Part shown: one piece after another, positions 54,768 through 64,000 of the stretch
Numbering within the stretch: the first letter of the stretch is position 1
Layout of the letters: each line of letters begins with the position of its first letter
From: Tetracentron sinense
Lineage: Eukaryota; Streptophyta; Magnoliopsida; Trochodendrales; Trochodendraceae
Length of the DNA: 64,000 nucleotides
Reading direction: 5' to 3'
Assembly: GCA_015143295.1 (NCBI GenBank)
Contig: CM026556.1
Location: forward strand, 17,484,547-17,548,546
The notes under the pieces: model-generated
Database searches by the model: none
Told to the model about the DNA's origin: nothing
Seen by the model: the letters and a program-made list of their open reading frames with translations, nothing else
Program-made: the position numbers and the translations under genes

Positions 54768-56911
54768 TGTCGCGACCCAAAACCCACCCTAGGAGTTAGA
54801 GTGAATCTTGGACGACTAATCATGGCTTGCATGACTTACTTGACAAACCAACCTGCAAAACCCACAGAGCATATACAATAGAGGATAAAAACAACGGAAA
54901 CATACTCTAACATGGTACAACGGAAGTCTACCAAACCTCTATGTACATACATACGTAAATCCAAATTTATACAAAAAGGCAACCAAAAGGAAGTACGGAC
55001 ATGCCCGCCAAAATACATGGTTATATCTCTCTCAACTCACCCACACCTATATCACTCAGAATCTACAACCACCTAATGGTAACCCTCTACTGGAGGTTCC
55101 TCCAAAGGTTCCTCGACGTACTCCTCCTCCACCCAAGGGCTCGGAGCACAGACATCAAAAGGAGCAGCCGCTCCGCTATCACCTGCCGACATAAGAAGTA
55201 CGGCTGGGCATGGAATACTCAGCGTGTACCAAATACTAACCAACAGTCATAGCATACAGATAGCAATACATAGAGCAGGAAACAATTCACACATATAAAA
55301 CAGGAATAATTCATATCATAACAATAAAGTAAAGCAGTATATAATCATGCTTGAATTCATAAAAGCCGATAAAACCCTTGAAAACACCGTGCACTTGACT
55401 TGACTTAATGTACCATTTTCGTGCTTGAAAACTCGTCTTGTCTATCTTGCTTAATTCTTGTAGATCGTGTCATGTTATGCATGTCATGCGTGCTTGTTTG
55501 TGATCATGTAACTTGTGAGATACACTTGTAAGATGTACTTGTGAGATGCGCTTGTGAGATGCACTTGAGAGGGAAGGGAGACCCTTCTTTATGAGATGCA
55601 CTTGAGAGGGAAGGGAGACCCTTCTTTATGCAATGCACTTGTGAGTGAGGGGAGTCCCCTCGTGGTATGTTTGTTCTTGTTTTCTTGTGAAAAACGAGGT
55701 AAAACATATCGTAGGATATGTCCCACCTCTCAACCTCGTTCTTGAAAGCCTCGGTAAATTCATGTCATGCATGCCGTGCTCGTGGATTTGTGTGCATACT
55801 TGCATTGGAATTTAAAGATGACATTTGGGGGTTTCACAATATATAGCATGTTGCAAATTAAACAATAAGCATTTATGACATTTTAAAGAAAACAAGAACT
55901 CACACTATCATAAGCCCTAACAAGTTCATAAGTAATTAAGCATGCATTTTCTTAATTTATCCTTCGTTTTGTTCACCTTGGCATTTCATCAAGCATAGGG
56001 TGTGTCCATTATTTATTCAACCTAAATCATGTTTTTCTAGGTGAGTTATGCTCACATCATACATGTTTGTTCATTATGGATACAATGCCCTCCCCATTTC
56101 ATTCATCACATCATTTCACGCGGCATCCAATCGCCAACACCCCTCTCCATTCACACCATTCACCATTTCAACTCATCATCCATTTATAGATGGAAGAAAA
56201 CAAAGAATACAAGAATAAGGGAAGAAAGAAAAGCTATAACTAGGAGGGGTAGCAAGAGGTACCGACCTTGACAAATGAGGAAGAAACCCCATTTTCAAAC
56301 GTGTGTGTGCTACTGCCCTCGCTTGGGGAAAGTGCTCCTCACTAGCTTGAACCTTGATTTTGAAGCAATCCAAGCTTGAGGTGATCTAGGGTTCACAATC
56401 CCTTTGATTTCTTCTCAAAAATCAAACCCTAGGTTAGGAAAACCCTTCTCTTCTCTCTTCCTCTCTAATATCTTCTAAGTGTGGTAAATGAGCCCTAAAG
56501 GCTCGGGCAATCCTATATAGGAAAGGGTTTAACGCCCAAAAGACAAAAACGCCCTTAATAAAATTCTGCAAAAACGCGAAGACCGAGCGATCGGTGGTTA
56601 TGACCGATCTATCGGTTGCCTACCGAGTGATTGGTGTGTTGACCGAGCTCTCGACCAAAAATCAACTCTCTCGATCGCTCCATGGACTGAGCAATCGGTG
56701 GTCTGCAGGTCCAAACTGTTTTGGCCATATCTTTTGACTCGTTCGTCGGATTTTGACGATTCAACTTGCGTTGGGTTCGTACTTCGAAAATGAACATTTC
56801 AGACATTTCAGAATTTTTAATTTCTTTTTTATTTATTAATTGTACTACATTAAAGGTAAATTGGCTACGAAAGTGCCATGCATTAAGCATGAAAAAGTCT
56901 GGGGCTCTACA
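54768..56911 (-). mobile_element. B: 3' LTR, minus strand, 2144 bp
   Basis: TGTAGAGCCCCAGACTTTTT (from 56911) to GGTTTTGGGTCGCGACA (54768). It is followed internally by a polypurine tract and the end of pol, so this is the 3' LTR of a minus-strand element. It contains the conserved core (56718-56771), a CGATCGGT-type cassette (56580-56710), a TATA-like CTATATAGG (56512-56520), a donor-like CAAG|GTCGGT at 56266, and the short frame at 55073-55192. Confidence 0.85.
55073..55192 (-). CDS. LTR-embedded short acidic reading frame, 39 aa (B)
   Basis: MSAG start, then FDVCAPSPWVEEEY, a Glu/Pro-rich stretch and VEGYH before TAG. Against C the aligned core differs at about nine codons, six of them silent (CCG/CCT, CCT/CCA, GAG/GAA twice, GAA/GAG, CCA/CCC). 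Such a bias is expected of coding sequence and not of neutral LTR drift. Confidence 0.5.
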   Translation of the reverse strand: MSAGDSGAAAPFDVCAPSPWVEEEYVEEPLEEPPVEGYH

Positions 56912-56925
56912 TCCCCCCCCCTTAC
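56912..56925 (-). promoter_or_regulatory. B polypurine tract
   Basis: The complement of TCCCCCCCCCCTTAC, that is GTAAGGGGGGGGGGA, directly abutting the LTR and preceded by AAATTTCGAGGATGAAATTT. Confidence 0.85.
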
Positions 56926-57010
56926 AAAAATTTCATCCTCGAAATTTAGACGATACTTGCATTACAAACCAAAACAAAATTACAAGTCATATACAAAACC
57001 TATACAAAAC

Positions 57011-57410
57011 TCATTCAAACAATTCCGGGTACTTCGCTTTGACTTCGGCCTCTCGCTCCCACGTAGACTCTTCTCGAGCATGATGTTGCCACTGCATGAG
57101 AACCAATGGAATCGTTTTGTTGCGAAGGACTTGATCTCTCCGATCCAATATATGAACCGGCCTCTCAACTAAAGTGAGATCCTCTCGAATTTCCAACGGT
57201 TCCAACTTTATGACATGCGAAGGATCCGTAATTTACTTCCGAAGCATAGACACATGGAAAACGTTGTGAACCGCGGCTATGTGAGGTGGAAGAGCTACCC
57301 TGTAAGCAACCTCAGCAACTCGCGTGATGATCTCGAACGGGCCAACATATCGAGGACTAAGCTTGCCTCGCTTGCCAAATCTCATAATCCCTTTGCTAGG
57401 AGATACCTTT
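57011..57410 (-). pseudogene. pol: B pol, C-terminal end (integrase tail and chromodomain)
   Basis: The minus strand encodes [20 protein letters not shown] (57410 downward), the [10 protein letters not shown] module and VFHVSMLRK. A TAA follows (57233-57235) where T1 has Tyr, then [23 protein letters not shown] and a chromodomain ([14 protein letters not shown]) ending ELFE, stop. It is close to T1's pol but distinct. The rest of pol is cut off by element C at 57411 and must lie beyond the window. Confidence 0.9.
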
Positions 57411-57814
57411 TGTAGAGCCCCAGACTTTTTCATGCCTAATACATGACACTTTCGTTGTCATCTTGCCTTTTTAAGAGGTATGATTAATAAATGAGGAAGA
57501 ATTTGGAAATTTCGAAATGTCAGAATGGTTCCTCTTCGAAGTACGAACACAACGCAAGTTGAATCGTCAAAATCGGACGAACGAGTCAAAAGATATGGCC
57601 AAAACAGTCTGTACCTGTAGGAAAACGTATACTGTGTGCATCCGTTGTACAACTCACCACGGGCACGTTGTACAACTCACCACGGGCACGTTGTGCAGCT
57701 CACCACGGGTACGTTGTACAACTCACCACGGGCACGTTGTACAACTCACCACGGGCACGCTGTACATGAGACGACGTGACAACGGGTTCGTCACCCTTGA
57801 CAACGGCACCACGA

Positions 57815-58165
57815 GTTGCACTATTCACAAGCACCACGAGTGGCACTATTCACAAGCACCACGAGTGGCACTATTCACGCCACCACGAGTTGGCACTATT
57901 CACGGCACCACAAGTTGGCACTATTCACGCCACCACGAGTTGGCACTATCCACCACGAGTTGGCACTATTCACGCCACCACGAGTTGGCACTATCCACCA
58001 CGAGTTGGCACTATTCACGCCACCACGAGTTGGCACTATTCACGCCACCACGAGTTGGCACTATCCACCACGAGTTGGCACTATTCACGCCACCACGAGT
58101 TGGCACTATTCACGCCACCACGAGTTGGCACTATTCACAGCACAATGTGTTCAGCACTATTCACG
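57815..58165 (+). repeat. C LTR minisatellite, about 25 bp unit (5' copy)
   Basis: About fourteen copies of CACCACGAGTTGGCACTATT plus CACGC, with variants lacking the TTCACGC part. The 3' LTR has the same block with fewer units (62634-62935). The unit is read through in all three frames without stops, which creates long but artificial reading frames. Confidence 0.95.
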
Positions 58166-59623
58166 GTCCTCACGTCATTGCAGAAATCCCAATAAGGGTA
58201 TTACGGTCTTTTGTCAGTTCACTCTTACCTTAAGAGTTTAACCCGAGCCTTTAGGGCTTCATTCGACACTTAGAGAGTTTGAGAGAATAGGAGAAAGGGG
58301 AGAAGGCGATTCCAATCTAGGGTTTCCATTTTGGAGAGAAATCAAAGGGTTTTGAAACCCTAGATCAACCTCCAGCCCTATTTTTCTTCAAGATCAAGGC
58401 ACAAACTCGTGAGGAGCATCTCCTCAAACTAGGGCAGCAGCTACACAGTCGTTTTGGAAAGGGGTTTCTTCCTCATTTCTTCAAGGTCGGTGCTTCTTAC
58501 TACCCTCCTAGTTATAGTTCCTCTTTCCCCTTCTTTTCTCTTCATTTTCTTTCATTTACACATGTGCTATGAGATGGATGAATGGTGAATGGTGAATGGT
58601 GAATGGTGAATGGTGAACGGTGAATGGAGATGGAATGGGCGATTGGATGCCAATGGTTGTGTGTGATGAACAAATGGGGAAGGGCATTGTTCCAATAATG
58701 AACGTACATGTATGATTTGAGTAAAACCCATCCAGAAAAGCATGTTGTAGGGTAAATCCATAATGAACACACCATGTTTGATGAAATGCCAAGGTGAACA
58801 CAGTGAGCTGAAAAATCTGGAAATGCATGCCTAATAAATTATGAATATTGCTAGGGACTATGATAGTGTGCTTCCTGCTTTCCCTAAATGCTATGAATAT
58901 AGAATTGCTCAATCTTTAATGTTATGTGTGTTGTGAAATTTCCCAAATGTCATGTTTAAATTTAAATGCAAGTATGTACACGGTTCCCACGAGCACGGCA
59001 TGCATGACATGATTTATCGAGGTTTACAAGAACATGGTTAGAGGTGGGACATATCTTCCGATATGTTTTACCTCGTTCATGACAAGACATGGCATGACAA
59101 GCATAAGCATTCTAGGAAGAAGGGTCTCCCTTTCCTCACAAGTAGTTTACTCTTCTGAGCAAGCATGACAAGACATGGCATGACAAGCATAAGCATTCTA
59201 GGAAGAAGGGTCTCCATTCCCTCACAAGTAGTTTACTCTTCCGAGCAAGCATGACAAGACATGGCATGACAAGCATAAGCATTCTAGGAAGAAGGGTCTC
59301 CCTTCCCTCACAAGTAGTTTACTTTCCGAGCAAGCATGACATGGCATGACCCGCATGATATGACAAGATAAGACAAACATGACAAGTTTCAAGTACGAAA
59401 AGATATTTCAAGTCAAGTCAAGTGCACGATGTTTTCAAGAGGATTTATCGGTTTTCTACGAATTACAAGCATGATTATAAACTGCTTTACTTCCTTGTAT
59501 GATATGAACTGTTTCCGTTTGACATATATAAATTGCTCCTGATTATGTATTGCCATTTTTATGCTATAATCGTTGGTTAGTATTTAGTACCCGTTGAGTA
59601 TTCCATGCTCAGCCGTACTTCTT

Positions 59624-59743
59624 ATGTCGGCAGGTTCTGAGGGAGCTGCTGCTTCATTTGATGTTTGTGCTCCTGGTCCATGGGTGGAAGAGGAGTACGT
59701 CGAAGAGCCTTTGGAGGAACCTCCCGTAGAGGGTTTCCAATAG
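59624..59743 (+). CDS. LTR-embedded short acidic reading frame, 39 aa (C)
   Basis: MSAG start, FDVCAPGPWVEEEY core, Glu/Pro tail ending VEGFQ and TAG. It lies downstream of ATTCCATGCTCAGCCG, which is shared by the LTRs compared. The start ATG is inside CTTATGTCGGCAG|GT, which could also be a 3' splice site pairing with the donor at 58486. Confidence 0.5.
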   Translation: MSAGSEGAAASFDVCAPGPWVEEEYVEEPLEEPPVEGFQ

Positions 59744-60040
59744 GTGGTTGTAGATTCTGAGTGGATTAGCTGTGGGTGAGATGAGAGTTAGATTTATGTA
59801 TTTTGGCGGGCATGTCCGCACTTTCTTACGGTTACCTTTTGTATAAACTTGGATTTGCGTAAGTATATACATAGAGGTTTGTTTAGACTTCCGCTGTGCT
59901 ATATTAGAGTATGTTTCCGCTGTTTTTGTCCTCTATTGTATATGCTCTGTGGGTTTTGCAGGTTAGTTGTCAAGCAAGTCATGATTAGTCGTCCAAAGTT
60001 CACTCTAACGCCTAGGGTGGGTTTTGGGTCGCGACAGAAG

Positions 60041-60052
60041 TGGTATCAGAGC
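60041..60052 (+). promoter_or_regulatory. C primer binding site (initiator Met tRNA)
   Basis: TGGTATCAGAGC, a perfect match to the complement of the plant initiator-Met tRNA 3' end, four bases after the LTR. Confidence 0.9.
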
Positions 60053-60612
60053 TTAGGCTTTAGGTCTCTAGGGTCACTTAGAATCTTATACCACGGCTTG
60101 ACAAGAGAATATGTGGGGAAACAAGTTAGGATGGAAGTAAGTCGGAAGTGAGTCGAGTTCTAAGTGTGAGACTAAACGTTAGTCTTAATCTAAAATGGTT
60201 GCTCCAACCAAGCACAGGTCTTAGAAACGCTAGAACACCAAGATATAATATTACAACTACTTTGATGACTTGACGAGATGAATATGATGGTACTATACTT
60301 TGTATATAGTATTGTTATATGGTGTTATATGCTATATGGTGTGCATACAATGTACTTATACTATTATGTGTGGTATTGTTAGGGGGCATTAAATGTGGTG
60401 TGCATACTATATGTCACGTACTAAGTGACAACCAATGTGTTAGGAATTAATTCTCAGCTAGACTTATGAGTTGAGTAATACTCCGGCTGGAGTTCAGACT
60501 ATGTGTGAGTTGGTAAATGGTGGTAGGTCCTTGTCATACCCTGTACTATGGGGTCTTCGTAAAGAATAGCCTTCCGAGTGAGACAATAAAATTCTCCTTC
60601 GTCTTACAAGAT

Positions 60613-60647
<35 letters not shown>

Positions 60648-61172
60648 TCATATACATATTCCGCATGCATCATGTAGATCTTAGAAGCATTATACATGTC
60701 ACCAGATTTAGAGGGCATCACCTAAACAACTCAATTAGATGAACTAGTCATTAGTATTAGTTTCAAACGGGCTAAGGTCTTAGGTTTGTGATCAGTTAAT
60801 ACCATAATCAAGTGTGAAGCTTATCATCAGTAAGAAAACTACTTGTATAATTGTACGATTATAATTGTACTTAGATACATACACGATGTGCTCGCATAGG
60901 TTGGGGGCTTGAGTCCAACTTCTGCTTAGGAGAATTTGTTGCCCTTAAGAAGCAACTAAGGAGTTAGCCTTAGACCATAACCAGTTGCAACACAACCAAC
61001 ATCGCATCTTGGCTTCGCTAGGAACCTTAGAGTATATTATGATGCTATGGTATGTGTACCTTGATGTATGTTCTAGACTTTGATAAATACTTACTATTAT
61101 GAAAATACAATATCGGATTTTGATGGGATTCAAGTGAGACTCATGCTTTGCCATCGTCCTCAGGAGTAAACC
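60053..61172 (+). other. C leader region
   Basis: Non-coding leader between primer site and gag. It holds an A-run followed by a TA microsatellite (60613-60648). No reading frame of note. Confidence 0.6.
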
Positions 61173-61866
61173 ATGAGACGTGGCGATCAGGGTCATGGAT
61201 ACCACACTAAGAGGGGTGGAGTATCTCCTCCTCCATTGAGGGATGAGCAGCCTGATCGTATCTCCTCCTCCATTGAAGGATGAGCAGCCTGATCTCACTC
61301 AGGTCTTGGGATCCATAGCAGAAACACTAGCAATACTTACCACTAGGCAGCCCACTACCCCCATTCCTACGGTAGTACTTGTACCTATCCCTACACATCA
61401 TGCTATAGGAAGTGAGGCACTTTGGAGGATGAGGCCCCCGGTGTTTTATGGTAATATGGACCCATTAGTCGCAGAAGCATGGGTTAGGTACCCGTCCTCT
61501 AGACATATGCAAGTACGGAGTCCTCCCACTGCACCACAGGCTTCTCTTTCGGTTGCTTCACCGGCATCGCACACGGCTACCGTGCAGCCACCCCGCCTCG
61601 CAGTATCTCAGGCAACAGGATATGCTCCCTCCACCTACTCTTACGAGATATGTACCCTTTGTGGGAGGAGGCATGTGGCCAGAGAGTGTAGGAGAATCTC
61701 CGGTGGATGTTTCCACTGTGGTCGCCAGGGCCACCTGATCAAGGATTGTTCCAACCGTCAGATGCCACCTTATTCTCGGGGAAGTAGGCCCACGGTTAGG
61801 CGGTCACCTCCGCTGGGCTCTACACAAGCATTAAGCCCCCAGCAGCCCACACAACCCCCTTACTAG
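61173..61866 (+). pseudogene. gag: C gag, internally deleted and frameshifted
   Basis: It starts ATG AGA CGT and is collinear with T1 gag (LRDEQPD, AETLAILTTRQPTTP, MRPPVFYGNMDPLVAEAWVR). A perfect-looking 37-bp tandem duplication (GTATCTCCTCCTCCATTG... at about 61219-61292) shifts the frame and brings in a TGA. About 160 codons of the capsid region are missing after WVR. Both zinc knuckles survive intact (CTLCGRRHVAREC and CFHCGRQGHLIKDC). Stops follow at 61864 and after. No protease or pol follows. Confidence 0.85.
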
Positions 61867-62240
61867 GCTAACCAGGGACAAGCCTTTGCCACTCCAGGAT
61901 AGAATGCTCAGGCACCAAAGGATATGGCATGAGGATGTGAGAGGGAGAAGAATTTTTTTTTTTTTTTTTTGTGTGTGCAGAAGGGAATGTATTTTGTGTT
62001 TTGTCATGGGCAGTCAGTTGCCACTTGTATGTAATTGTACTACCTTATGTTATGAAAGTTTTTCCTGCTATTTAGAATGATGTTGAGTTTTATGAGAAAA
62101 CTAGGTGCCTCGCCGATAAGTGAGTGCCTAGGATATTGATTAATAGAGGATTATCATATCGTTCAGTAGAAAAGGTTAAGCATGGGGAAGTATCCTCGAT
62201 TGATTTAGTAACGCCCTAATTTCGAGGACGAAATTCCTAT

Positions 62241-62253
62241 AAGGGGGGGAGGA
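62241..62253 (+). promoter_or_regulatory. C polypurine tract
   Basis: AAGGGGGGGAGGA abutting the 3' LTR, preceded by AATTTCGAGGACGAAATTCC. Confidence 0.9.
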
Positions 62254-64000
62254 TGTAGAGCCCCAGACTTTTTCATGCTTAATACATGACACTTTCGTTG
62301 TCATCTTGCCTTTTTAAGAGGTATGATTAATAAATGAGGAAGAATTTGGAAATTTCGAAATGTCAGAATGGTTCCTCTTCGAAGTACGAACACAACGCAA
62401 GTTGAATCGTCAAAATCGGACGAACGAGTCAAAAGATATGGCCAAAACAGTCTGTACCTGTAGGAAAACGTATACTGTGTGCATCTGTTGTACAACTCAC
62501 CACGGGCACGTTGTGCAGCTCACCACGGGTACGTTGTACAACTCACCACGGGCACGTTGTACAACTCACCACGGGCACGCTGTACATGAGACGACGTGAC
62601 AACGGGTTCGTCACCCTTGACAACGGCACCACGAGTTGCACTATTCACAAGCACCACGAGTGGCACTATTCACAAGCACCACGAGTGGCACTATTCACAA
62701 GCACCACGAGTGGCACTATTCACGGCACCACGAGTTGGCACTATTCACGCCACCACGAGTTGGCACTATCCACCACGAGTTGGCACTATTCACGGCACCA
62801 CGAGTTGGCACTATTCACGCCACCACGAGTTGGCACTATCCACCACGAGTTGGCACTATTCACGCCACCACGAGTTGGCACTATTCACGCCACCACGAGT
62901 TGGCACTATTCACAGCACAATGTGTTCAGCACTATTCACGGTCCTCGCGTCATTGCAGAAATCCCAATAAGGGTATTACGGTCTTTTGTCAATTCACTCT
63001 TACCTTAAGAGTTTAACACGAGCCTTTAGGGCTTCATTCGACACTTAGAGAGTTTGAGAGAATAGGAGAAAGGGGAGAAGGCGATTCCAACCTAGGGTTT
63101 CCATTTTGGAGAGAAATCAAAGGGTTTTGAAACCCTAGATCAACCTCCAGCCCATTTTTCTTCAAGATCAAGGCACAAACTCGTGAGGAGCATCTCCTCA
63201 AACTAGGGCAGCAGCTACACAGTCTTTTTGGAAAGGGGTTTCTTCCTCATTTCTTCAAGGTCGGTGCTTCTTACTACCCTCCTAGTTATAGTTCCTCTTT
63301 CCCCTTCTTTTCTCTTCATTTTCTTTCATTTACACATGTGCTATGAGATGGATGAATGGTAAATGGTGAATGGTGAATGGTGAATGGAGATGGAATGGGC
63401 GATTGGATGCCAATGGTTGTGTGTGATGAACAAATGGGGAAGGGCATTGTTCCAATAATGAACGTACATGTATGATTTGAGTAAAACCCATCCAGAAAAG
63501 CATGTTGTAGGGTAAATCCATAATGAACACACCATGTTTGATGAAATGCCAAGGTGAACACAGTGAGCTGAAAAATCTGGAAATGCATGCCTAATAAATT
63601 ATGAATATTGCTAGGGACTATGATAGTGTGCTTCCTACTTTCCCTAAATGCTATGAATATAGAATTGCTCAATCTTTAATGTTATGTGTGTTGTGAAATT
63701 TCCCAAATGTCATGTTTAAATTTAAATACAAGTATGTACACGGTTCGCACGACCACGGCATGCATGACATGATTTATCGAGGTTTACAAGAACATGGTTA
63801 GAGGTGGGACATATCTTCCGATATGTTTTACCTCGTTCATGACAAGACATGGCATGACAAACATAAGCATTCTAGGAAGAAGGGTCTCCCTTCCCTCACA
63901 AGTAGTTTACTCTTCCGAGCAAGCATGACAAGACATGGCATGACAAGCATAAGCATTCTAGGAAGAAGGGTCTCCCTTCCCTCATAAGTAGTTTACTTTC
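62254..64000 (+). repeat. C 3' LTR (cut by the window end)
   Basis: It matches the 5' LTR with an initial offset of 4843 bp. It differs by fewer minisatellite and CACCACGGGC units and by single bases. The 3' part, including the short reading frame, is outside the window. Confidence 0.95.

Larger units (their letters stand above)
57411..60036 (+). repeat. C 5' LTR, 2626 bp
   Basis: TGTAGAGCCCCAGACTTTTT to GGGTTTTGGGTCGCGACA. Contents: core at 57557-57606, CACCACGGGCACGTTGTACA repeats (57645-57775), 25-bp minisatellite (57815-58165), donor-like TTCAAG|GTCGGT at 58486, an ATGGTGAATGGTGA run (58577-58626), three repeats of about 85 bp (59086-59345), and the short frame at 59624. Confidence 0.95.
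57411..64000 (+). mobile_element. C: non-autonomous gypsy element inside B, runs off the window
   Basis: The 5' LTR (57411-60036), perfect primer site, broken gag, polypurine tract and the first 1747 bp of the 3' LTR (62254 onward) are present. The internal region is only 2217 bp and has no pol at all, so the element depends on enzymes from relatives such as T1 or an intact B-like copy. The LTRs are nearly identical apart from repeat number and scattered bases, so insertion was recent. The 5' flank is CCTTT; the matching 3' flank is outside the window. Confidence 0.9.

Overview
The window is plant nuclear DNA. The evidence is plant-type LTR retrotransposons with initiator-Met primer sites, hAT and other small inverted-repeat elements, a FAR1/FHY3-type transposase relic, and exons of two plant genes: a fasciclin-like arabinogalactan protein and SGR6, a HEAT-repeat (maestro/MROH) protein. 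The species cannot be told from sequence alone. Most of the 64 kb is transposons, many nested, and no intact single-copy host gene was found.

Layout. 1-3157: no recognisable gene. 3158-12515: a degenerate tandem array whose unit of about 0.9-1 kb holds an exon-like block and a long-TIR MITE. It is interrupted by a hAT MITE (4429-4868) and a solo LTR (8236-11139, target duplication AGATG). A second, 3'-truncated LTR of that family follows (12516-14461). 14728-22159, minus strand: broken remains of the 5' end of an SGR6-like gene. Exon 1 is split by an open 0.77 kb piece of a fasciclin-like AGP gene, and the long second intron holds a 1.4 kb hAT element with a perfect 8-bp target duplication. 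23130-23520: five copies of a 74-bp repeat.

24278-34100 ('T1'): a complete, very young Ty3/gypsy element of the chromovirus (Tekay/Del-like) type. Its two 2342-bp LTRs appear identical, it has a GAAGA target duplication, and gag and pol are open. Gag and protease lie in different frames, separated by a 133-bp GT-AG intron-like segment. 35453-37048: a copia (Sirevirus-like) LTR remnant. 37049-45000: Helitron-like ends, an inverted-repeat element split by solo LTR S1 (38315-40964, target duplication AGGTT), and a possible PPR relic. 45497-47826: a FAR1-type transposase pseudogene, followed by a roughly 173-bp satellite (48290-54209) that is split by solo LTR S2 (49717-52430). 54210 to the end is a nest: LTR fragment A is interrupted by minus-strand element B, and B's integrase region is interrupted by plus-strand element C. 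C carries only a broken gag and runs off the window.

The most unusual signal is inside the LTRs. T1, S1, B and C each carry a 39-46 codon reading frame, too short for ordinary gene calling, that starts M-S-A-G and contains the shared core PWVEEEY. Differences between copies fall mostly at third codon positions, and two older LTRs (A, S2) keep recognisable stop-broken copies. The same LTRs share a core of about 50 bp, next to which each subfamily carries a completely different repeat cassette: palindromic CGATCGATCG, a 25-bp minisatellite, or other repeats.
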